64,000 nt of DNA, taken from contig CP001622.1 in assembly GCA_000023185.1 (NCBI GenBank), forward strand, positions 3,529,501-3,593,500, written 5' to 3'. Shown here piece after piece: positions 57,612 to 64,000 of this stretch. The number at the start of each line of letters is the position of its first letter. The stretch's first letter is position 1. The translations under genes were made by a program, and so were the position numbers. The notes under the pieces were generated by a model. It did no database searches and had not been told where the DNA came from. It was given only the letters and a program-made list of their open reading frames with translations. The DNA is from Rhizobium leguminosarum bv. trifolii WSM1325 (GTDB taxonomy: Bacteria > Pseudomonadota > Alphaproteobacteria > Rhizobiales > Rhizobiaceae).

Positions 57612-58718
57612 TTACTTGCCCTCGCTCTTTTCTGCCTGGCTGGCGCGGTCGCGCAAACGCTCGCCCCTCTCGCCTGCGCGCTCCTGCACGCCGATGCGTT
57701 CGGCAAGCCGGTCGAGCGTGCGGCGCATCGCCTTCGCCTCGTCCTGCTGTGCCTCGATCCAGTCGCGCAGCATCTGCTGCTCGTTGCGCATGTTCTTGAC
57801 GAGGCCTTGAATGCCTTCGGCAAGGCTCGCCATGGCGGCGACGGAGCGCTGGCTGCCGGCACCACCCTCTTCCGAGACCTTGCGCAGATAATCGGAGAGC
57901 GCGCGCATGTCGTCCGACGAAGCGCCGGCAACGGCGTCGAGAGCCGGGGCAAGATGATCGGAGCCGACATCCGTGACCGAGGAGAGCCAGTTTTCCAGCT
58001 CCATATAGAAGCGGTTTTGCGCGCGGCCGGCCTGCAGGTCGAGGAAGCCGAGAATGAGCGAACCGGAAAGGCCGAGCAGCGAGGAGGAGAAGGCCTGGCC
58101 CATGCCCGAAAGCGGCGTGGAAAGCCCTTCCTTCAGCGCCGAGAGCACGTCCCCCGTGCCGTTCGAGCCGGCATCGAGCGACTGGATGACAATGCTGATC
58201 GAACCAATCGTGCCGATGAGGCCCCAGAAGGTGCCGAGCAGGCCGAGGAAGACCAAGAGGCCGATCAGGTAGCGTGAAACGTCGCGCGATTCGTCGAGGC
58301 GGCTGGCAATCGAATCGAGGATCGAGCGCAGCGCCGTCGTCGACAGCGACGCTGAGGACTTGCGGCTGCCGAGCAGCGCCCGCATGGGCGCAAGCAGCCG
58401 CGGATTGCGGTTGACCTTGTCGACGCTGCCGGCGGCGCGGAAGGAATTAAACCAACGCACCTCGGGGCGAAGCGCCAGTACATGGTTGAAAACAAGGATG
58501 ATTCCGACCGCGAGAACGCCGACGATCAGGCCGTTGAGGCCCGGATTGTGCATGAAGGCGGTCTGCGTCTGGCGGAAGAGGATAGCGGCGATAAAACCGA
58601 CGATCACGAGGAAAAGCAGCATCGTCCAGAGGAAGGGCATGGGGCTCGAAAGCCTGTTGGCATAAATGCCCGTCGTCTTTTCGGTGGAGCCGATCTCCGC
58701 CACATTCACATTTTCCAT
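57612..58718 (-). CDS. MotA/TolQ/ExbB-family membrane protein
   Basis: The 368-residue protein has four membrane helices (about 28-50, 62-82, 145-175, 200-225) with the family signature FLGLLGTFWGLIGTIGSISIVIQ and GMGQAFSSSLLGLSGSLILGFLD, then a long C-terminal cytoplasmic tail (about 245-368) rich in charged coiled coil. It forms a two-gene unit with the OmpA-domain gene. The pair resembles a third TolQR/MotAB-like energised complex in this window besides TolQR; its target is unknown. Confidence 0.87.
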   Translation of the reverse strand: MENVNVAEIGSTEKTTGIYANRLSSPMPFLWTMLLFLVIVGFIAAILFRQTQTAFMHNPGLNGLIVGVLAVGIILVFNHVLALRPEVRWFNSFRAAGSVDKVNRNPRLLAPMRALLGSRKSSASLSTTALRSILDSIASRLDESRDVSRYLIGLLVFLGLLGTFWGLIGTIGSISIVIQSLDAGSNGTGDVLSALKEGLSTPLSGMGQAFSSSLLGLSGSLILGFLDLQAGRAQNRFYMELENWLSSVTDVGSDHLAPALDAVAGASSDDMRALSDYLRKVSEEGGAGSQRSVAAMASLAEGIQGLVKNMRNEQQMLRDWIEAQQDEAKAMRRTLDRLAERIGVQERAGERGERLRDRASQAEKSEGK

Positions 58719-58830
58719 AGGTTACGCAGCCTCCGGATTCCCTGCTGGCGGAGACTAGAACAACATTGTGCCGAATTGAAGTATGCCGGGGAGAAAACCG
58801 TGACTTTACAACAGCCAGATTTTCGTTCGG

Positions 58831-59631
58831 TCACTTGGCGGGAACCGGCCGCTTGACGACTTCGATCAGCGCCTTGTGGATGATCTCGTTGCCGGCGACG
58901 ATTGTGCCGCTCTCCAGCATCGTCGCGCCACCCTCCCAGTCGGTCGCGAAACCGCCGGCTTCACGGATGAGCAGGATGCCGGCCGCCACGTCCCAGGGCG
59001 CCAGTTCCGCTTCCCAGAAACCGTCGAAACGCCCGGCCGCGACATAGGCGAGATCAAGCGTCGGCGAACCCAGGCGGCGGATGCCTGCCACTTCGCCCAT
59101 CACGTGACGAAGCTCGACCAGGAACTTGCCGTGATTGCGCTTGCCAAGCGCCGGCACGCCACAGCCGATGACGCAATCCGACAGCGCCCGGCGCGCAGCG
59201 ACGCGCAGGCGCCGGTCATTGAGGAAGGCGCCGCCGCCGCGCTCGGCGGTATAGAGTTCGTCGGTCGCCGGATTGAAGACGACGGCGGCGACGATCTCGC
59301 CATTGCGTTCGAGCGCGATCGAGACAGCGAAGGCCGGGATGCCGTGCAAAAAGTTCGTCGTGCCGTCGAGCGGGTCGACGATCCAGCGATGCGCGCCGTC
59401 GGTGCCCTTGATTTCCTCGCTTTCCTCGCCGAGGAAGCCATAGGTCGGACGCGCCTTGAGCAGCTCTTCCCTGACGATCTTTTCGGCCTTGCGGTCGGCG
59501 GTGGAAACGAAGTCGCCCGGTCCTTTCACGGAAACCTGCAGGTTCTGCACTTCGCCGAAATCACGCCCCAGCGACTTTCCTGCCTTGAGGGCAGCCTGAA
59601 CCATGACATTGAGAAGAGCTGAACGGGCCAT
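58831..59631 (-). CDS. Inositol monophosphatase family protein (SuhB-like)
   Basis: The 266-residue phosphatase has the metal-site motifs GEESEE, WIVDPLDGTTNFLHG and WDVAAGILLIREAGG. Substrates may be inositol phosphates, or other sugar phosphates. The start at 59631 gives the family N-terminus MARSALLNVMVQAALKAG; the frame is open to 59700. Confidence 0.93.
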   Translation of the reverse strand: MARSALLNVMVQAALKAGKSLGRDFGEVQNLQVSVKGPGDFVSTADRKAEKIVREELLKARPTYGFLGEESEEIKGTDGAHRWIVDPLDGTTNFLHGIPAFAVSIALERNGEIVAAVVFNPATDELYTAERGGGAFLNDRRLRVAARRALSDCVIGCGVPALGKRNHGKFLVELRHVMGEVAGIRRLGSPTLDLAYVAAGRFDGFWEAELAPWDVAAGILLIREAGGFATDWEGGATMLESGTIVAGNEIIHKALIEVVKRPVPAK

Positions 59632-59813
59632 CGGCGCATTTTTCCTTGGGACTGATACGGGGCGCGCGCGCTGCCAGGGGCGGGAAGTGTCCCTGACCAT
59701 GCATGACAGGCAGCGCTGCGAAGATTGGCGGCCTCAAGACCACAAAATCAGGGAAATTTCAAGGGGACGCACGCATGGCTGCCCTGCGGCGTCGGAAACT
59801 ATTCATTTTATTC

Positions 59814-59829
59814 TGGACAGACCAGTCCA
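59814..59829. promoter_or_regulatory. Possible TetR operator
   Basis: TGGAC-AGACCA-GTCCA is a perfect 5-bp inverted repeat with six-base spacer, 20 bp before the TetR-type start codon and overlapping a TTTATTCT AT-rich promoter region. Confidence 0.55.
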
Positions 59830-59849
59830 ATAAGAGTAGAAGCCTGGTC

Positions 59850-60428
59850 ATGGCACGACACAAGGAATTCGATCGCGACACCGCCCTTCATGCCGCCATC
59901 GGCGTATTTACCGAGCATGGCTATGAAGGCACCTCAACCGAGGAATTGCTGACGGCGATGAAGATCAGCCGCCAAAGCATGTACGACACCTTCGGCGACA
60001 AGCGCGGTCTCTATCTGGAAGCGCTGAAGCGCTACAATGTGGAGAGCATCGATAAGATCATCGCCGATCTTCGCCACGACGGTCGGCCGATCGAGGCGCT
60101 GGAAGGTGCTCTTGTCGCTTTCGCCTCGCGTCCCGCTGCCGAGGCCCGGCGCGGCTGCCTCGGTGTCAGCGCCATCTGTGAATTCGGCCGCTCCGATGCC
60201 GAGGTCGCAGCTCTTACGGACAGCGCCGGCCGCGCGCTTCACGCGGCGATCGAAAGCCTTCTCGCTGAGGCTCGCAGGAGCGGAGAACTCGCAACAGAGA
60301 TCGATATCGCCGACGCCATTCCGTTTCTCGGCGCTACGCTGTCGGGCATGAAAGTCAGCGCCCGAAACGGCGCCCAATCCGAGACGCTCCGCGGTATCGC
60401 ACACATGGCAATCAGAAGCCTCCGCTGA
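59850..60428 (+). CDS. TetR family regulator
   Basis: The 192-residue protein has an N-terminal helix-turn-helix (TALHAAIGVFTEHGYEGTSTEELLTAMKISRQSMYDTFGDKRGLYLEAL, about 10-58) and a TetR C-terminal ligand domain. It lies 74 bp before an SDR gene, a common regulator-target pairing. The ATG at 59850 gives the usual family start; upstream frames are not supported. Confidence 0.92.
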   Translation: MARHKEFDRDTALHAAIGVFTEHGYEGTSTEELLTAMKISRQSMYDTFGDKRGLYLEALKRYNVESIDKIIADLRHDGRPIEALEGALVAFASRPAAEARRGCLGVSAICEFGRSDAEVAALTDSAGRALHAAIESLLAEARRSGELATEIDIADAIPFLGATLSGMKVSARNGAQSETLRGIAHMAIRSLR

Positions 60429-60502
60429 CGAACGGACAACTCCGAACTGACCTTTCCATGAGCAATTCTAGACTGATCAATCCAGAAACAAAGGAAACCT
60501 GC

Positions 60503-61243
60503 ATGTCTCAACCCCTTTCCACCAAGATCGCCCTCGTCACCGGCGGCTCGCGCGGCATCGGTGCCGCTATCGTCCGAAGGCTCGCCGCTGATGGCGCCGC
60601 CGTCGCCTTCACCTATTCCAGCTCGGAGCACAAGGCGAAGGCGATCGTCGCCGAGCTGGAGGCTGCTGGCGGCAGGGCGCTGGCGATCCGGGCCGACAGT
60701 GCCGATGCGAAGGCCGTACAGGATGCCGTCGCGTTGACAGCCGGGCATTTTGGCGGTCTCGACATTCTCGTCAGCAATGCCGGCATTCTCATCCTCAACC
60801 CGCTCGACGACTATTCGCTCGAAGATTTCGACCGGATGTTCGCCGTCAACGTCCGCGCTGCCTTCGTCGGCATCCAGGCAGCGGCAAGACACATGAAGGA
60901 AGGCGGCCGCGTCATCACCATCGGCAGCGTCACCGCCGATCGCAGCGGCTTTCCAACCTCCGCAGTCTACAGCATGACGAAGGGCGCAATCGCCTCGATG
61001 ACCCGCGGCCTCGCCCGCGATCTCGGCCCACGCGGCATCACCGTCAACAACATCCAGCCCGGCCCGACGGCGACCGACATGAACCCCAATGAGGACGATC
61101 ATCAGCGCCTCAAGCCGCTGATGGCACTTGGCCGCCTGGGTGAGGACCGCGAGATCGCCGGCCTCGCCGCCTATCTCGCCAGTGCCGAGGCCGCTTTCGT
61201 CACCGGCGCCAGCCTGACGATCGACGGCGGTTATCTCGCCTGA
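60503..61243 (+). CDS. Short-chain dehydrogenase/reductase
   Basis: The 246-residue classical SDR has cofactor motif VTGGSRGIGAAI (about 12-23), LVSNAG, and active-site Ser, Tyr and Lys in TIGSVTADRSGFPTSAVYSMTKGA. It resembles FabG/BdcA-like oxidoreductases with unknown substrate. AAGGAAAC supports the ATG at 60503. Probably controlled by the adjacent TetR. Confidence 0.93.
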   Translation: MSQPLSTKIALVTGGSRGIGAAIVRRLAADGAAVAFTYSSSEHKAKAIVAELEAAGGRALAIRADSADAKAVQDAVALTAGHFGGLDILVSNAGILILNPLDDYSLEDFDRMFAVNVRAAFVGIQAAARHMKEGGRVITIGSVTADRSGFPTSAVYSMTKGAIASMTRGLARDLGPRGITVNNIQPGPTATDMNPNEDDHQRLKPLMALGRLGEDREIAGLAAYLASAEAAFVTGASLTIDGGYLA

Positions 61244-61325
61244 ATAGGGAATTTGCAGGGCTGTAACCAAAAACCGGCGGCATCCTGCGATACCGCCGGC
61301 TTCAGCCGGTTCCGTTGAAACCGAC

Positions 61326-62423
61326 TTAAAACTTCTGCTGCGTTATCAAAACTTCGCGAGCGATCTGATCGAGCGGCAGGATACGGTCGACGCCGCCTTT
61401 GGCGATCGCCTCCTTCGGCATGCCGAAAACGACTGAACTCGCCTCGTCCTGCGCCACCGTGTAGGCGCCGGCCTGATGCATTTCCAGCATGCCGCGCGCG
61501 CCGTCGTCGCCCATGCCGGTCATGATGATACCCATGGCGTTCGAGCCGGCCGAGCGCGCCGCCGAGCGGAAGAGCACGTCGACGGAAGGCCGGTGTCGCG
61601 ACACCAGCGGCCCGGTCTTGACGCTGACATAGTAGCGCGCACCCTGGCGCTCGAGCAGCATGTGCTTGTCGCCTGGTGCGATCAGCACATGGCCGCGCAG
61701 CACCGGATCGCCATCGACGGCTTCCTTGACCTCGACTTCGCAAAGCCCGTTCAGCCGCTTGGCGAAGGCGGCGGTGAATTTCTCCGGCATATGCTGGACG
61801 ATCACCATGCCAGGCGCGTTGGCCGGCAGTTCCTCCAGGAACTCGCGCAGCGCTTCGGTGCCACCGGTGGAGGCGCCGACGCAGACGACCATCTCCGTTG
61901 TCTTCGCCATGGCCCGCCCCGTCGGTGGCGGCAGCATCACATCCGCCGTCAGCTTCTTGGCCGGCCCTTCCGCCGAAGCCGAGCGAATGGTTCCGGCGGC
62001 GCGGCGCACGTTGGAAAGCCGTGCATGCGAGGCGCTCTTGACGACTTCGCGAATACGCATCGCATCGTCGGAAAGGCTGTCGGCAGCCCCGATCTTCGAT
62101 TTCAGGATGACGTCGACGGCGCCGGCCTCCAGCGCCTGGAGCAGCGTTTCCGATCCCGCCTCCGTCAGCGACGAGCACATCACGACGGGGATCGGCCGCT
62201 GCGACATCAGCTTGCGCAGGAAGGTGATGCCGTCCATGCGCGGCATCTCCACATCGAGCGTGATGACATCGGGGATCTCCTCCTGCAGTTTCCGCGCCGC
62301 CATGAAGGGGTCGGATGCCACCGCCATGATCTCGATATCGGGATCCTGCTCCAGCACATGGGTCAGCGTTTGGCGGATACTGGCGGAATCGTCGATGATG
62401 AGAACGCGGATTTTCTTAGCCAT
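61326..62423 (-). CDS. cheB: Chemotaxis response regulator methylesterase CheB
   Basis: CheB demethylates or deamidates chemoreceptors. The 365-residue protein has a receiver domain (Asp11, Asp12, phosphoacceptor Asp57 in [12 protein letters not shown], Lys109 region) and a C-terminal esterase domain with the catalytic triad Ser185 ([10 protein letters not shown]), His211 (VQHMPEKFT) and Asp307 ([11 protein letters not shown]). It follows cheR by about 60 bp that contain a family B repeat. Confidence 0.97.
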   Translation of the reverse strand: MAKKIRVLIIDDSASIRQTLTHVLEQDPDIEIMAVASDPFMAARKLQEEIPDVITLDVEMPRMDGITFLRKLMSQRPIPVVMCSSLTEAGSETLLQALEAGAVDVILKSKIGAADSLSDDAMRIREVVKSASHARLSNVRRAAGTIRSASAEGPAKKLTADVMLPPPTGRAMAKTTEMVVCVGASTGGTEALREFLEELPANAPGMVIVQHMPEKFTAAFAKRLNGLCEVEVKEAVDGDPVLRGHVLIAPGDKHMLLERQGARYYVSVKTGPLVSRHRPSVDVLFRSAARSAGSNAMGIIMTGMGDDGARGMLEMHQAGAYTVAQDEASSVVFGMPKEAIAKGGVDRILPLDQIAREVLITQQKF

Positions 62424-62433
62424 GAATGCCCCT

Positions 62434-62482
62434 AATGCATGCCGTCCAGAAGTGCGCAGCGGTTTTGGGATGACGCAATGCG
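62434..62482. repeat. Dispersed palindrome, family B
   Basis: AATGCATGCCGTCCAGAAGT then GCGCAGCGGTTTTGGGATGA resembles the reverse complement of 23878-23928. It fills the gap between cheR and cheB. Confidence 0.75.
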
Positions 62483-62484
62483 CT

Positions 62485-63342
62485 TTAGATACGCTGAAAC
62501 ACCGTATTCGAGACCTGCTTCAACGGCAGATCGAAGCCGGTGATTGATTCAGAATGGCCGATGAACATGTAGCCGCCCTTCGCCAGGCAGGCACAGAGGC
62601 GGTTGAGAACACCGGCCTGAGTCTGCTTGTCAAAGTAGATTAGCACGTTGCGGCAGAAGATGACGTTCATCAACTCGCCGATCGCGTATTTCTCGTCCAT
62701 CAGATTCATGCGGGCAAAACCGATCTTGCTGCGCAGTTTCGGCGTGATACGCACCTCCCGCCGACCCGGCTGCTTGGCTGTCAGCACGTATTTGCGCTGC
62801 AGATCGCGCGGCACAGGCGCGATCAAATCTTCCGGGTAGATGCCCCGGCGCGCCGTCTGCAGCACATCAGTGGAAAGGTCGGTCGCCAGAACGCTGTAGG
62901 AGACGTCGTTGCGGCCTTCGGCGAATTCCGCCAGCACCATCGCCATCGTGTAGGGTTCCGCTCCCGTCGAGCAGGCCGAACTCCAGGTGCGGATGGTCCG
63001 AACGCCGCTATTGACAATCATTGGCAGCGCTACCGTCTGCAGATAGTCGAAATGCTTGGCTTCGCGGAAGAAGTCGGTCTTATTCGTCGTCACCACGTCG
63101 ATCAGGTAGACGGTTTCCTGGTCGAGGCCGTCATGATTGAACAGGAAATCGCAATAATCGTCGAAGGTCGCATGGTTGGTTGCGCGAAGGCGGCGCCTCA
63201 ACCGCCCTTCGAGCATCGTCAGCTTGGTCGGCGGCATCTTGATGCCGCTATAATCGTAGATGAACCGGGCAAGCTTATCGAAATTGCGCTTGCTGATCCG
63301 GTCGCCCGGCAATTGGGTTTCCACCGCTGCTGCCATACTCAT
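62485..63342 (-). CDS. cheR: Chemoreceptor methyltransferase CheR
   Basis: CheR methylates glutamates of chemoreceptors with S-adenosylmethionine. The 285-residue protein has the N-terminal helical domain ([32 protein letters not shown]), the SAM-binding core [20 protein letters not shown] and [16 protein letters not shown]. It lies between cheW and cheB. Confidence 0.97.
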   Translation of the reverse strand: MSMAAAVETQLPGDRISKRNFDKLARFIYDYSGIKMPPTKLTMLEGRLRRRLRATNHATFDDYCDFLFNHDGLDQETVYLIDVVTTNKTDFFREAKHFDYLQTVALPMIVNSGVRTIRTWSSACSTGAEPYTMAMVLAEFAEGRNDVSYSVLATDLSTDVLQTARRGIYPEDLIAPVPRDLQRKYVLTAKQPGRREVRITPKLRSKIGFARMNLMDEKYAIGELMNVIFCRNVLIYFDKQTQAGVLNRLCACLAKGGYMFIGHSESITGFDLPLKQVSNTVFQRI

Positions 63343-63372
63343 AGAATGCAGTACTCCGAGTTGATGCGCGGG

Positions 63373-63855
63373 TCAGGCCGCCGATTGCAGTACCGAGGCG
63401 TCCTCGCGCGACAGCAACCGTGCAAGGTCGATGATGACGACGAAGCCGTTTTCACGGCGAACGACGCCGGCGATATAGTCCGAGCGCCAGCGCACGCCGA
63501 TATCAGGCGCCGCCTCGATCTGCTCGTGCCGGAATGGCGTGACTTCGAAGACGCGATCGGCGACGAGGCCAAGCGTCAGCAGCCGGTTTTCCATCGGCAC
63601 GTCGAGGACGAGCACCCGCGTGTGCGGCGTCGGCACGGTCTTCGTCATGCCGAGCTTCAAGCGAAGATCGATCGTCGGCACGCCCTGCCCGCGCACGTCG
63701 CGCAGGCCGAGCAGATAGTCGGGACCATTCGGAATCTTGAAAGCTTCCGCATAGTCGAGGATTTCCCGTACCACCTCAACCGGCACGGCGAAAATCTCCT
63801 CGCCGAGGCTGAAGGTCACGAATTGCGCTTCCAAAGATGTCGTGGCCATGATCAT
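63373..63855 (-). CDS. cheW: Chemotaxis coupling protein CheW
   Basis: CheW links chemoreceptors to the CheA kinase. The 160-residue protein has the CheW/SH3-like double barrel: FVTFSLGEEIFAVPVEVVREIL, LLGLRDVRGQGVPTIDLRLKLGM, GLVADRVFEV and VRRENGFVVIIDLARLL. The start at 63855 overlaps the upstream stop codon by 4 bp; an ATG two codons later is equally possible. Confidence 0.96.
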   Translation of the reverse strand: MIMATTSLEAQFVTFSLGEEIFAVPVEVVREILDYAEAFKIPNGPDYLLGLRDVRGQGVPTIDLRLKLGMTKTVPTPHTRVLVLDVPMENRLLTLGLVADRVFEVTPFRHEQIEAAPDIGVRWRSDYIAGVVRRENGFVVIIDLARLLSREDASVLQSAA

Positions 63856-64000
63856 GCGCTTTCCTTGAATTCGGCGTCTCCGTCATCGGGACCGCCCATG
63901 GAGAGATCGAGAGCGAAGCCTTTCGCCCGCGCCTGCTGGCCGGCGACGCTGTTGGCGGCCGGCTTCTTGGGTGCAGGCTTGCGGCCGGCGGCCGGAGCCG
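63852..64000 (-). CDS. C-terminal tail of a gene upstream of cheW (runs off window)
   Basis: Only the last 48 codons are present: an Ala-, Pro- and Lys-rich linker (RKPAPKKPAANSVAGQQ) and the ending KGFALDLSMGGPDDGDAEFKESA. Its stop overlaps the cheW start by 4 bp. It could be the tail of a chemoreceptor or of CheA; no CheR-docking pentapeptide is seen. Position in a che operon is clear, identity is not. Confidence 0.6.
   Translation of the reverse strand, partial: APAAGRKPAPKKPAANSVAGQQARAKGFALDLSMGGPDDGDAEFKESA

Overview
The window is a piece of an alphaproteobacterial chromosome, most likely a Rhizobium of the etli/leguminosarum type. The basis is gene content recognised by eye: an lpiA-acvB pair, the sulfolipid genes sqdB-sqdD-sqdC, an rcdA homologue, a rhizobial Tol-Pal order, class I aldolase beside pgk, and two families of dispersed palindromic intergenic repeats. 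No database search was possible, so the genus is an inference.

Layout. 1-6941 (minus strand): ybgC-tolQ-tolR-tolA-[broken TolA-like gene]-tolB-pal-cpoB-tilS, the complete Tol-Pal envelope system. 7083-10199: sulfoquinovosyl lipid synthesis. 10259-16100: 5-formyl-THF cyclo-ligase, a YmdB-like phosphodiesterase, an MBL-fold protein, an FMN-binding stress protein, YebC and a luciferase-like oxidoreductase. 16226-18541: a chemoreceptor. 18787-21763: ruvC, an AbrB/PIN toxin-antitoxin pair, then ruvA and ruvB, with a LexA-type box just ahead of the toxin-antitoxin pair. 21764-23839: metallophosphoesterase, NUDIX and DinB proteins. 23927-27909: acvB and lpiA (lysyl-phosphatidylglycerol turnover). 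28147-36327: DoxX, MscS channel, 6-phosphogluconate dehydrogenase, a divergent SRPBCC/ArsR pair, an XRE regulator, an epimerase and a phytase-like esterase.

36328-36906 holds no protein gene but a probable 6S RNA and a 272-bp MITE-like element with 33-bp perfect terminal inverted repeats, both downstream of zapA. 37898-46788 is a central-carbon block on the plus strand (tkt, gap, pgk, class I aldolase) with an antiporter and small proteins between. 46945-54233: PhzF, MFS, DUF1192, a candidate CtrA-driven small RNA, rcdA, rpmE, an ABC exporter and an orphan TctC-type binding protein. 54519-58718: YegP, a YCII/DGPF protein with an ECF42-type sigma factor, and a convergent ExbB-like/OmpA-like pair. 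58831-61243: inositol monophosphatase family protein and a TetR/SDR pair. 61326-64000: cheB, cheR, cheW and the tail of a further gene that runs off the window.

Most genes are ordinary core chromosome. The points that deserve a second look are regulatory or structural: the SOS-box-preceded toxin-antitoxin pair inside the ruv locus; two TTAA-N7-TTAA boxes flanking an orphan sRNA next to rcdA; a 27-bp near-perfect operator ahead of the aldolase gene; the frameshifted second TolA C-terminal domain in the tol operon; the MITE between zapA and 6S RNA; and two small membrane proteins of under 60 residues.
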